This document shows, in pieces, positions 25,504-34,393 of a DNA stretch of 53,192 nt. Numbering within the stretch: position 1 is the stretch's first letter; each line of letters starts with the position of its first letter. The notes below the pieces were generated by a model. It was given only the letters and a program-made list of their open reading frames with translations. It was not told the DNA's origin and made no database searches. This stretch comes from Herbaspirillum chlorophenolicum (GTDB taxonomy: Bacteria > Pseudomonadota > Gammaproteobacteria > Burkholderiales > Burkholderiaceae_D). A program made the position numbers and the translations under genes. The DNA lies in assembly GCF_001189955.1 (NCBI RefSeq), contig NZ_LFLT01000031.1, positions 1-53,192 on the forward strand, given 5' to 3'.

Positions 25504-26796
25504 ATGCATCCTATGTTTCAGCACGTCCTCGTGCCGGGACTGGCCACGGCCCTGCTCTTGCAGGCCGCGCCCGTCCTGGCGCAAACCCCTGCCGTACTGG
25601 CCGGTGCCGCCTGCCCGGCCGTCAACCCGCCGCTGACGCTGGCCGATGCCCAGCGCCAGGCGCACGACAACAACCCCACGCTGTCAGCCGCAAGGCATGA
25701 GCTGGCCGCCACCGACGGCGCCCTGCAACAAGCAGGCGCCTGGCCCAATCCGACGTTCTCGATGGAACTCGAAGACACCAAAAAGGCCACCCGCACCACC
25801 ACCTACACCCTCTCCCAGACGTTGGAGCTGGGCGGCAAGCGCGGCGCCCGCGTAGCGGCTGCCCGCCTTGGCCAGGATGCCGCGCGCAGCCAGTTGGTAG
25901 CGCGCGAGGCAGGTTTGCGCGCCGACGTTGCACAAGCCTGGTTCGAGGTGCTGCACAGCCGGCAACGGCTGGCGCTGGCACTGCAAAGCGCCGACCTGGC
26001 CGAGCGCATGAGCGACACCACCAGACGCCGCGTGCAGGCCGGCAAGCTGTCGCCGGTGGAACAGACGCGTTCGCGCGTGGCGGCATCCTCCGCCCGCCTG
26101 GAAGTGAACCAGGCCGAGAGCGATGCACGTATTTCCGGCCACAAGCTGGCGACACTCCTGGGCCGCACCTCGCCCTGCGTGGGTGAAGCACAGGGCGACG
26201 GCGCCGTGCTGCCGCCGCTGCCGCAGATTGCCGACGTGGTGCGGCTTGCCGCCGCCGCGCCGTCCGTGCGCCTGGCCGGTATCGAGGTTGACCGTAACAA
26301 GGCGCTGGCCGATATCGAAAGCAGCAAGCGCATACCCGACCTCACCGTCAGCCTGGGCAACAAGCGCGACGAGGAGGCTGCCCGCAACATGACGGTCATC
26401 GGCGTGTCCCTGCCGTTGCCGCTGTTCGACCGCAACCAGGGCAACTTGCTGGAGGCGCTGCGCCGCACCGACCGCGCGCGCGATGAACTGGTGGCCGCCG
26501 AACTGCAGGCGCAAAGCACCGCCGCCGAGGGCTACGAAACCTTGCGCAACGCCCGCGCCGAGGCGCAGGCGCTGCAGCAAGACGTGCTGCCGGCGGCGCA
26601 ACAGGCTTATGAGGCGGCCGCGCGCGGCTTCGAGCTGGGCAAGTTCGGCTTCACCGAAGTGCTGGACGCCCAACGCACCCTGTTCCAGACCCAAACCCAA
26701 TATCTGCGCGCGCTCTCCGCCGCGCACCGCGCCGCCGCGAGCCTCGAGGCCCTGCTCGGCACCGAACTCGCGCGCCTGCCCGGCGCCGGCCAATGA
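25504..26796 (+). CDS. czcC: CzcC-type outer-membrane factor (TolC family)
   Basis: The 430-residue protein has a signal peptide (MHPMFQHVLVPGLATALLLQAAPVLAQ). Two TolC/OEP repeats follow, with PNPTFSMELEDTKK and YTLSQTLELGGKRGARVAAARL in the first and a matching LPLPLFDRNQGNLLEALRR in the second. It forms the trimeric outer-membrane channel of the CzcCBA tripartite exporter. The ribosome site is GGAGAATTCG. The stop overlaps an in-frame ATG of the next gene. Confidence 0.93.
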   Translation: MHPMFQHVLVPGLATALLLQAAPVLAQTPAVLAGAACPAVNPPLTLADAQRQAHDNNPTLSAARHELAATDGALQQAGAWPNPTFSMELEDTKKATRTTTYTLSQTLELGGKRGARVAAARLGQDAARSQLVAREAGLRADVAQAWFEVLHSRQRLALALQSADLAERMSDTTRRRVQAGKLSPVEQTRSRVAASSARLEVNQAESDARISGHKLATLLGRTSPCVGEAQGDGAVLPPLPQIADVVRLAAAAPSVRLAGIEVDRNKALADIESSKRIPDLTVSLGNKRDEEAARNMTVIGVSLPLPLFDRNQGNLLEALRRTDRARDELVAAELQAQSTAAEGYETLRNARAEAQALQQDVLPAAQQAYEAAARGFELGKFGFTEVLDAQRTLFQTQTQYLRALSAAHRAAASLEALLGTELARLPGAGQ

Positions 26797-26807
26797 AAGG
26801 ACACCTC

Positions 26808-28064
26808 ATGGACAAGAAACAGAAACTGGCGATCGCCGCCATCCTCATCGTCACGGCGCTGGCCGCTGGCGCCATCACGCTGGGCGGCAAGTCCGGCAGC
26901 GACGAACATGGCGACCACGGCAAGGAAGATACCCACACCGAACACAAGGAAGCCGGTCACAAGGAAAACGATGACGGCCATGCTGCCGGGAAGAGCGCCA
27001 AGGCCGGCGACGCACATGGCGACGATGCACACGATGAGGGCGAGCGCATCGCCTTCAGCGCCGAGCAGATGCGCGTGGCGGGCATCGTGCTGGCCGACGC
27101 TGGCCTGTCCGACATGACCGGCACACTGCCGCTGCCGGGCGAGATCCGCTTCGATGCCGACCGCACCGCGCACGTGGTGCCGCGCGTGGCCGGCGTGGTC
27201 GAGGCGGCGCCGGTGCGTCTGGGCCAGGCCGTGAAGAAGGGCCAACTGCTGGCCATCATCGACAGCGGCGCCATCTCCGACCTGCGCAGCGAAGCGCAGA
27301 ACGTCCAGCAGCGCCTGGCGCTGGCGCGCGACGGCTATGCGCGCGAGAAGAAGCTGTGGGAAGAAAAGATCTCGGCCGAGCAGGATTACCTGCAGGCGCG
27401 TGCCGCCTTGCGCGAAGCCGAGATCGCCGCGCGTAACGCCGCACAGAAGCTGGCGGCGCTCGGAGCCGGCGGGGACGGCAGCTCGGGCGCGTTCCAAATC
27501 CGCGCGCCCTTCGATGGCGTGGTGGTGGAGAAGCACATCGCCCTGGGCGAAATGGTGAAGGAAGACACGGCTGTCTTCACCCTCTCCGACCTCAGCCAGG
27601 TCTGGGCCGAGATCGATGTGCCGGCCAGCGCGCTGGATGCCGTGCGGGTGGGCGCAGCCGCCACGGTCAAGGCCAGCGCCCTGTCGTCTTCGGCCAGCGG
27701 CAAGGTGGCTTACGTCGGTGCCCTGCTGGGCGAACAGACGCGCACGGCCAAGGCTCACGTGGTGCTGCCCAATCCCGGCGGCGCCTGGCGTCCCGGCATG
27801 TTCGTGACGGTGGAGGTGGCGGCCGGCGCAGCCAGGCAGGTACTGGCGGTGCCCGACGACGCCGTGCATACGGTCGAGAACCGCAGCGTGGTCTTCACCG
27901 CCGCGGAAGGCGGCTTCATCGCCCAGCCGGTCAAGACCGGACGCAGCCAGGACGGCCGTACCGAAATCCTGTCCGGACTGGAACCGGGCCAGCGCTATGC
28001 CGCCAGGAATGCCTTCCTGGTCAAGGCCGAGCTGGGCAAGGCCAGCGCCGAGCACGCGCACTGA
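26808..28064 (+). CDS. czcB: CzcB-type periplasmic adaptor (membrane-fusion protein)
   Basis: The ATG at 26808 follows AAAGGACACCTC; an ATG at 26793 overlapping the czcC stop is the alternative. The 418-residue protein begins with a membrane anchor (LAIAAILIVTALAAGAITLGG). A long His/Asp/Glu-rich stretch (about 30-80) typical of metal-binding CzcB proteins follows, then a barrel-sandwich hybrid (VPRVAGVVEAAPVRLGQAVKKGQLLAII and FDGVVVEKHIALGEMV), coiled-coil hairpin and beta-barrel domains. It links the RND pump to the outer-membrane channel and may bind and hand over Zn/Co/Cd. Confidence 0.94.
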   Translation: MDKKQKLAIAAILIVTALAAGAITLGGKSGSDEHGDHGKEDTHTEHKEAGHKENDDGHAAGKSAKAGDAHGDDAHDEGERIAFSAEQMRVAGIVLADAGLSDMTGTLPLPGEIRFDADRTAHVVPRVAGVVEAAPVRLGQAVKKGQLLAIIDSGAISDLRSEAQNVQQRLALARDGYAREKKLWEEKISAEQDYLQARAALREAEIAARNAAQKLAALGAGGDGSSGAFQIRAPFDGVVVEKHIALGEMVKEDTAVFTLSDLSQVWAEIDVPASALDAVRVGAAATVKASALSSSASGKVAYVGALLGEQTRTAKAHVVLPNPGGAWRPGMFVTVEVAAGAARQVLAVPDDAVHTVENRSVVFTAAEGGFIAQPVKTGRSQDGRTEILSGLEPGQRYAARNAFLVKAELGKASAEHAH

Positions 28065-28096
28065 TGCCCGCCATGAACCGATAAAGGAAATATCCC

Positions 28097-31000
28097 ATGT
28101 TTGAACGCATCATCAAATTCGCCATCGAGCACCGCTGGCTGGTGCTGCTGGCCGTGCTGGGAATGGCAGCCTGGGGGCTCTACAGCTACCAGCGCCTGCC
28201 CATCGACGCCGTGCCCGACATCACCAACGTGCAGGTACAGATCAACACCCAGGCGCCCGGCTACTCGCCGCTGGAAACCGAACAGCGCATCAGCTATCCG
28301 ATCGAGACTGCGATGGCCGGCTTGCCGCACCTGGAGCAAACCCGCTCGCTGTCGCGCTACGGGTTGTCGCAGGTGACCGTGATCTTCAAGGACGGCACCG
28401 ACATCTACTTCGCCCGCCAACTGGTCAGCGAACGGATACAGGAAGCGCGCGGCAAGCTGCCGCCCGGCGCCGAGCCGGCCATGGGACCGATCTCCACCGG
28501 CCTGGGCGAGATCTACCTGTGGACGGTCGAGGCCGAAGACGGCGCGCGCAAGCCGGACGGCTCGCCCTATTCCTCGACCGACCTGCGCGAGATCCAGGAC
28601 TGGATCATCAAGCCGCAATTGCGCAATGTGCCGGGCGTGACCGAGATCAACACCATCGGCGGCCAGGCCAAGGAGTTCCAGGTCGCGCCCTCGCCTGCCC
28701 GGCTCTCTTCCTACGGCCTGACGCTGGCCGACCTTACCGCCGCGCTGGAGAAAAACAACGGCAATGTCGGCGCCGGCTATATCGAAAAGCGCGGCGAGCA
28801 ATACCTGCTGCGCGTGCCAGGCCAACTGGGCGGCATCGACGACATCGGTAATGTGGTGGTGGCCAATGCCCAGGGCGTGGCGGTGCGCGTGCGCGATGTG
28901 GCCGAGGTCGCCATCGGCCGCGAATTGCGCACGGGAGCCGCCACCGAGAACGGCCGCGAGGTGGTGCTGGGCACGGTGTTCATGCTGATCGGGGAAAACA
29001 GCCGCAGCGTGTCGCAGGCAGTCGGCCGCAAGATGGCCGAAATCAACCGCTCGCTGCCCGAAGGCGTACGCGCAATCACGGTGTACGACCGCACCGTGCT
29101 GGTGGACAAGGCCATCGCCACCGTCAAGAAGAACCTGGTCGAGGGCGCGGCGCTGGTGATCGCGGTGCTGTTCCTGTTCCTGGGCAACATCCGCGCCGCC
29201 GTCATCACTGCCCTGGTGATCCCGCTGGCGATGCTGTTCACCTTCACCGGCATGGTTTCCAACAAGGTCAGCGCCAACCTGCTGAGCCTGGGTGCGCTGG
29301 ACTTCGGCATCATCATCGATGGCGCGGTGGTGATCGTGGAAAACTGCGTGCGCCGCCTGGCGCATGCGCAGCAACACGCCGGCCGCAAGCTCACGCGCTC
29401 GGAACGCTTCCACGAAGTGTTCGCCGCCGCGCGCGAGGCGCGCCGGCCGCTGCTGTTCGGCCAGCTGATCATCATGGTGGTCTACCTGCCGATGTTCGCG
29501 CTCACCGGCGTGGAGGGCAAGATGTTCCACCCGATGGCGCTGACCGTGGTGATCGCGCTGGCCGGCGCCATGCTGCTGTCGGTCACCTTCATCCCGGCCG
29601 CCATTGCGCTCTTTATCGGCGAGCGTGTGGCCGAGAAGGAGAACCGCCTGATGCTGGCCGCGCGCCGCGCCTATGCGCCGCTCTTAGCCTGGTCGCTGGG
29701 CAACAAGCCGGTGATGCTGACCGCCGCCGGCGCGGTGGTGCTGCTGTGCGCCCTCCTGGGTGCGCGCATGGGCAGCGAGTTCGTGCCCAGCCTGAACGAG
29801 GGCGACCTGGCCCTGCAGGCTCTGCGCATCCCCGGTACCAGCCTGACCCAGTCGCTGGAGATGCAAAAGCAGATCGAAGCCGCGCTGGTGGAGAAATTCC
29901 CCGAGATCGAGCGCGTCTTCGCCCGCACCGGCACCGCCGAGGTGGCGTCCGACCCGATGCCGCCCAACATCTCGGACGGCTACATCATGCTCAAGCCCGA
30001 GAGCGAGTGGCCCAAGCCGAAAAAGACGCGCGACGAACTGCTGGCTGCCATCCAGCAGGAAGTGGCGCGCCTGCCCGGCAACAACTACGAGTTCTCGCAG
30101 CCGATCCAGTTGCGCTTCAACGAGCTGATTTCGGGCGTGCGCAGCGACGTGGCGGTCAAGGTCTTCGGCGATGACATGCAGGTGCTGGAGCGCACCGCGC
30201 AATCCATCGCCCAGGCGCTGCAATCCACGCCGGGCGCGGCCGAGGTCAAGGTCGAGCAGACCACCGGCCTGCCGATGCTGACGGTGGCCATCGACCGTGA
30301 GAAGGCGGCGCGCTACGGACTGGCCGTGAGCCAGATCCAGGACACGGTGGCCGCCGCCACCGGCGGCAAGGAAAGCGGCGCGGTGTTCGAAGGCGACCGC
30401 CGCTTCGACATCGTGGTACGCCTGGCCGAGGACTTGCGCAACGATCCGGATGCCCTGCTGCGCCTGCCGATTGCGCTGCCGGCCAACGAAGCCGGCCGGC
30501 GCGTGGCTTTCATCCCGCTGGGCGAAGTGGCCAAACTGGAACTGACGCCCGGGCCCAACCAGATCAGCCGCGAGAACGGCAAGCGCCGCATCGTGGTCAG
30601 CGCCAACGTGCGCGGCCGCGACCTGGGTTCCTTCGTGGATGACGCCGCCACGCGCATCGGGCAGCAGGTGAAAGTGCCGGCCGGCTACTGGACCAGCTGG
30701 GGCGGCCAGTTCGAGAACCTGCAGTCGGCGCGCGAGCGCCTGCAGATCGTGGTGCCGGCGGCGCTCCTGATGGTGTTCGTGCTGCTGTTCGCGATGTTCG
30801 GCAACGTCAAGGATGGCCTGCTGGTGCTGACCGGCATTCCCTTCGCGCTGACCGGCGGCGTGCTGGCGCTGTCGCTACGCGGCATTCCGATGTCGATCTC
30901 GGCGGCGGTGGGTTTCATCGCCTTGTCCGGCGTGGCGGTATTGAACGGGCTGGTGATGCTGTCGTTCATCCGCAGCCTGCGCGAAGACGGCATACCGCTC

Positions 31001-31279
31001 TCGCGCGCGGTCAGCGAAGGCGCCATGGCGCGCCTGCGCCCGGTGCTGATGACGGCGCTGGTGGCTTCGCTGGGGTTCGTCCCGATGGCGCTGGCCACCG
31101 GCACCGGCGCCGAGGTGCAACGGCCGTTGGCAACGGTGGTGATCGGCGGCATCCTGTCCTCCACCATACTGACCCTGCTGGTCTTGCCGCTGCTGTACCA
31201 GCTGGCCTATCGCCGTGAAGAAGGGGAAGACGCGGCGGCACGCCCTGCATCGGCTGAAGATCGCCAGTCCGCAAGCTGA
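28097..31279 (+). CDS. czcA: CzcA-type heavy-metal efflux RND pump
   Basis: A 1060-residue inner-membrane pump of the heavy-metal RND (HME) family. The N-terminus (FERIIKFAIEHRWLVLL) and YQRLPIDAVPDITNVQVQI are family signatures. The proton-relay helix 4 reads DFGIIIDGAVVIVEN with both acidic residues present, as in divalent-cation (Zn/Co/Cd) pumps rather than monovalent Cu/Ag pumps. Twelve membrane segments and two large periplasmic loops are expected. It exports cations from periplasm or cytoplasm through CzcBC by proton antiport. No czcD or czcRS genes follow; a terminator does. Confidence 0.96.
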   Translation: MFERIIKFAIEHRWLVLLAVLGMAAWGLYSYQRLPIDAVPDITNVQVQINTQAPGYSPLETEQRISYPIETAMAGLPHLEQTRSLSRYGLSQVTVIFKDGTDIYFARQLVSERIQEARGKLPPGAEPAMGPISTGLGEIYLWTVEAEDGARKPDGSPYSSTDLREIQDWIIKPQLRNVPGVTEINTIGGQAKEFQVAPSPARLSSYGLTLADLTAALEKNNGNVGAGYIEKRGEQYLLRVPGQLGGIDDIGNVVVANAQGVAVRVRDVAEVAIGRELRTGAATENGREVVLGTVFMLIGENSRSVSQAVGRKMAEINRSLPEGVRAITVYDRTVLVDKAIATVKKNLVEGAALVIAVLFLFLGNIRAAVITALVIPLAMLFTFTGMVSNKVSANLLSLGALDFGIIIDGAVVIVENCVRRLAHAQQHAGRKLTRSERFHEVFAAAREARRPLLFGQLIIMVVYLPMFALTGVEGKMFHPMALTVVIALAGAMLLSVTFIPAAIALFIGERVAEKENRLMLAARRAYAPLLAWSLGNKPVMLTAAGAVVLLCALLGARMGSEFVPSLNEGDLALQALRIPGTSLTQSLEMQKQIEAALVEKFPEIERVFARTGTAEVASDPMPPNISDGYIMLKPESEWPKPKKTRDELLAAIQQEVARLPGNNYEFSQPIQLRFNELISGVRSDVAVKVFGDDMQVLERTAQSIAQALQSTPGAAEVKVEQTTGLPMLTVAIDREKAARYGLAVSQIQDTVAAATGGKESGAVFEGDRRFDIVVRLAEDLRNDPDALLRLPIALPANEAGRRVAFIPLGEVAKLELTPGPNQISRENGKRRIVVSANVRGRDLGSFVDDAATRIGQQVKVPAGYWTSWGGQFENLQSARERLQIVVPAALLMVFVLLFAMFGNVKDGLLVLTGIPFALTGGVLALSLRGIPMSISAAVGFIALSGVAVLNGLVMLSFIRSLREDGIPLSRAVSEGAMARLRPVLMTALVASLGFVPMALATGTGAEVQRPLATVVIGGILSSTILTLLVLPLLYQLAYRREEGEDAAARPASAEDRQSAS

Positions 31280-31301
31280 CGCAGCGCGCCTCGCAATACC
31301 G

Positions 31302-31328
31302 ACGCCCGGCCATGTGCCGGGCGTTTTT
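31302..31328 (+). terminator. intrinsic terminator of czcICBA
   Basis: CGCCCGGC and GCCGGGCG form an 8-bp stem with a CATGT loop, followed by TTTTT. It separates czcA from the convergent dehydrogenase gene. Confidence 0.92.
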
Positions 31329-31338
31329 CATTGTGCCC

Positions 31339-32334
31339 TCAACCGGCGACGCTGCGTTCCCCCAAGTCCAGGCCGTCTTCGAAATCGTTGAGGTTGCGGA
31401 TAGTGGTGTCCATGATCTGGCCGATGGCTTCTTCGGTGAAGAACGCCTGGTGGCCGGTGACGATGACATTGGGAAAAGACACCAGGCGCTGAATCACGTC
31501 GTCGGTGATCACGGTGGAGGACAGGTCCTGGAAGAACAGGCTGGCTTCCTGTTCATAAACGTCGATCGCCAGCCCTCGCAGGCGGCCGCTCTTCAAGGCG
31601 GCGATCGCCGCTTCGGTATCGACCAAGCCGCCACGGCTGGTATTGACCAGGATGCAGCCGTGCTTGGCCGCGGCCAGCGACTGTGCGTTGACGATGTAGC
31701 GCGTGTCTTCGGTCAGCGGGCAATGCAGCGAGACCACGTCGCTGGCGGCGAACAGCTCCGCAGTGTCGACATAACGCCCGCCCAGCGCCTCGAATTCGGG
31801 ATTGCGATATACATCGCTGCCAAGCACCGTGCAGCCGAAGCCTGCCATGATACGCGCGAAGATGGCGCCGATCTTGCCGGTGCCGATCACGCCCACGGTC
31901 TTGCCGTGCAGGTCGAAGCCCATCAGCCCGTCCAGTTCGAAATTGCCTTCGCGCGTGCGCACGCTGGCGCGCGCGATCTTGCGGTTGACCGCCAGCAGCA
32001 GGCCGGCCGCGAATTCAGCCACCGAATGCGGCGAGTAATCAGCCACGCGCGCCACCGCGATACCCAGACTGGATGCGGCCTGGGCATCGATGTGGTTGAA
32101 GCCGGTCGAGCGCGTGGTCACGAAACGCGTGCCCTGCCGGCCCAACTGCGCCAGCACGCCGGCGCCGACATCGTCGTTGACGAACACGCTGACGGCGTCG
32201 CAGCCTGCGGCCAGCATCGCGGTTTCCGGGCTCAGGCGGTCCTGCAGGAACAGTAGCTGGTGCCGCCCGCCGGCGTTGGCGCGGGTCAGCAGGGTCTGGT
32301 CGTAGCGGCGAGCGCTGAATACGGCAGTCTTCAT
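31339..32334 (-). CDS. ldhA: D-lactate dehydrogenase / D-2-hydroxyacid dehydrogenase
   Basis: The start at 32332-32334 (MKTAVFSARRYDQ) is the conserved N-terminus of fermentative D-lactate dehydrogenases. The frame extends 31 codons further upstream without homology. The 331-residue protein has the NAD-binding motif GVIGTGKIG, the substrate Arg in TTRSTGFNHID, LHCPLT, NTSRGGLVD and the catalytic His in VTGHQAFFTEEA. It reduces pyruvate to D-lactate with NADH, or the reverse. It is monocistronic and divergent from the tricarboxylate symporter gene. Confidence 0.92.
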   Translation of the reverse strand: MKTAVFSARRYDQTLLTRANAGGRHQLLFLQDRLSPETAMLAAGCDAVSVFVNDDVGAGVLAQLGRQGTRFVTTRSTGFNHIDAQAASSLGIAVARVADYSPHSVAEFAAGLLLAVNRKIARASVRTREGNFELDGLMGFDLHGKTVGVIGTGKIGAIFARIMAGFGCTVLGSDVYRNPEFEALGGRYVDTAELFAASDVVSLHCPLTEDTRYIVNAQSLAAAKHGCILVNTSRGGLVDTEAAIAALKSGRLRGLAIDVYEQEASLFFQDLSSTVITDDVIQRLVSFPNVIVTGHQAFFTEEAIGQIMDTTIRNLNDFEDGLDLGERSVAG

Positions 32335-32723
32335 GGTGGGACTTTCGTTACATGGATCATTGGATTCCGGGACGATGCAGGCAACCTGTAGCGAGCTTCT
32401 CGTTAACTTAACGCATACATGACGCATTGCATCACAGATGCGGCCAGCGTGCCTTGACGCAACTCAGCCTTGTTGCGGATGGTGGAAAAGTGAGCCATTT
32501 CATGGGATTTCCTGCGCCGAACCTTTCATCCAGCCATCGAAAAAACCGAAATCTGCATGGTAGCCCCGGCTGCACCATCCGCGTGCCAGTTTTCGGGGAT
32601 AGAATCGGCGGCGCAATAGCTGACATACCTAAAAAGATCCTGACTACAACCGGTTCCACGCCGGCCGAGACAGGCACAAGACTGGATACACGGTCCGCCA
32701 AACACACAAATGAGGCACACATC
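32335..32723. other. 389-base divergent intergenic region
   Basis: It separates ldhA and the tcuC-like gene and must hold both promoters. A 13-bp palindrome, CGTTAACTTAACG, lies at 32401-32413. The rest contains open frames only as extensions of the two flanking genes. I see no gene. Confidence 0.5.
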
Positions 32724-34019
32724 ATGAGTACATCCACATCTTCGCATTCGAAGCTTTCCACGGTGCTGCGCGTTACCAGCGGCAATTTCATGGAAATGTT
32801 CGATTTCTTCCTGTTCGGCTTCTACGCGACCCACATCTCGAAAGCGTTTTTCCCCAGCGATAACGAGTTCGCCTCGCTGATGCTGACCTTCATGACTTTC
32901 GGCGCCGGCTTCCTGATGCGTCCGCTGGGCGCCATCATCCTCGGCGCCTACGTTGACCGCGTCGGCCGCCGCCAGGGCCTCATCGTGACACTGGCGCTCA
33001 TGGCGCTGGGCACCATGCTGATCGCTTTCGTCCCCGGTTACGCCACCATCGGCGCGCTGGCGCCGCTCCTGGTGCTGGTCGGCCGCCTGCTGCAAGGCTT
33101 CTCCGCCGGCGTGGAACTAGGCGGCGTGTCGGTCTACCTGGCCGAAATGGCCACGCCCGGCAACAAGGGCTTCTATGTCAGCTGGCAGTCGGGCAGCCAG
33201 CAGGTCGCCATCATCGTGGCCGCTGCCATCGGCTACGTGCTGTCCACCACCCTGACGCCGGCGGAAGTGGGCGAATGGGGCTGGCGCATTCCCTTCTTCA
33301 TCGGCTGCCTGATCGTGCCGGTACTGTTCGTGATCCGCCGCTCGCTGCAGGAAACCGAAGAGTTCCTGCGCCGCAAGCACCGTCCGACCACCGGCCAGAT
33401 CTTCCGCTCGATGGTCGAGAACTGGAAGCTGGTGATCGCCGGCATGATGCTGGTCTCGATGACCACCGTCTCGTTCTACCTGATCACCGTGTATACGCCA
33501 ACCTTCGGCAAGAGCGTGCTGAAGCTGTCGACCGAAGCCAGCCTGATCGTGACGCTGTGCGTGGGCCTGTCCAACTTCATCTGGCTGCCGATCATGGGCG
33601 CCCTGTCGGACCGCATCGGCCGCCGCCCCATCCTGGTGACCTTTACCGTGCTGACCATCCTCACTGCCTACCCGGCCGTGAACTGGCTGGTGCATGACGC
33701 CACCTTCAGCAAGATGCTGATCGTCGAGCTGTGGCTGTCCTTCCTCTACGCCAGCTACAACGGCGCAATGGTGGTGGCGCTGACCGAGGTGATGCCGGTC
33801 GACGTGCGCACCGTCGGCTTCTCGCTGGCCTATAGCCTGGCGACGGCGTTGTTCGGCGGTTTCACCCCGGCCATCGCCACCGGCCTGATCCAGTACACCG
33901 GCGACAAGGCGGCGCCCGGCATCTGGATGAGCGCGGCAGCCGTGTGCGGCCTGATCGCCACCTTCGTCCTCTACCGCAACAAGGGCAACAAGGAGTCGGG
34001 CAAAGCCGTACCGGTCTGA
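32724..34019 (+). CDS. tcuC: MFS tricarballylate/citrate-proton symporter, TcuC-like
   Basis: I place the start at 32724 ([17 protein letters not shown]) after a TGAGG ribosome site; the frame is open for another 99 codons upstream but without resemblance to transporters. The 431-residue protein has 12 membrane segments of the metabolite:H+ symporter branch. [20 protein letters not shown], the motif-A loop [29 protein letters not shown] and a second DRIGRRP are all present. This is very close to TcuC/CitA transporters for tricarballylate or citrate. No tcuAB genes are adjacent, so the natural substrate may be citrate or another tricarboxylate. Confidence 0.88.
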   Translation: MSTSTSSHSKLSTVLRVTSGNFMEMFDFFLFGFYATHISKAFFPSDNEFASLMLTFMTFGAGFLMRPLGAIILGAYVDRVGRRQGLIVTLALMALGTMLIAFVPGYATIGALAPLLVLVGRLLQGFSAGVELGGVSVYLAEMATPGNKGFYVSWQSGSQQVAIIVAAAIGYVLSTTLTPAEVGEWGWRIPFFIGCLIVPVLFVIRRSLQETEEFLRRKHRPTTGQIFRSMVENWKLVIAGMMLVSMTTVSFYLITVYTPTFGKSVLKLSTEASLIVTLCVGLSNFIWLPIMGALSDRIGRRPILVTFTVLTILTAYPAVNWLVHDATFSKMLIVELWLSFLYASYNGAMVVALTEVMPVDVRTVGFSLAYSLATALFGGFTPAIATGLIQYTGDKAAPGIWMSAAAVCGLIATFVLYRNKGNKESGKAVPV

Positions 34020-34046
34020 CCTGGCGCCGTGAGTCACTATTGAATC

Positions 34047-34072
34047 GGGCCGCATCTGCGGCCCTTTTTTTT
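34047..34072 (+). terminator. strong intrinsic terminator after tcuC
   Basis: GGGCCGCA and TGCGGCCC form a perfect 8-bp stem with a two-base loop, followed by eight T residues. Confidence 0.93.
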
Positions 34073-34130
34073 GGCTCCGATGCCATTAAGGCAACACTTG
34101 CATCAGCATACATGCAAAAAATTCTTCAAG

Positions 34131-34142
34131 TCTTATATAAGA
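34131..34142. promoter_or_regulatory. palindromic candidate operator upstream of icd
   Basis: TCTTATATAAGA is a perfect 12-bp palindrome with further near-symmetric flanks (CAAG...GTTG). It lies about 250 bases upstream of the isocitrate dehydrogenase start. The remaining leader to 34393 holds further inverted segments (CTGCCGG...CCGGCAG) but no convincing gene. Confidence 0.45.
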
Positions 34143-34393
34143 GTTGAAGCATTTCGGCTCGCTTAGGAGTAAACTACCGTCTGTTTTTTGCCGCGGCATC
34201 TGAGGGAAAGACGAGACGCTGCCGGAAGAAACGGTTTCCCGAGGGAAATGACGGTTTCGCCGGCAGGAGATTGCCGATCCAGCCAAGGGCATGCGGATGC
34301 CTCAGCCACAAGCACACGATGCATCCGCATACCGGACGACAGGACGGCACATGCAGCACAGCACATCAACACACCAACAGCAAGGACACCATC

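Noticed and set aside
32427..32723. 99-codon N-terminal extension of the tcuC-like gene
   Set aside because: It has no resemblance to transporters and no ribosome site; the ATG at 32724 fits the family start.
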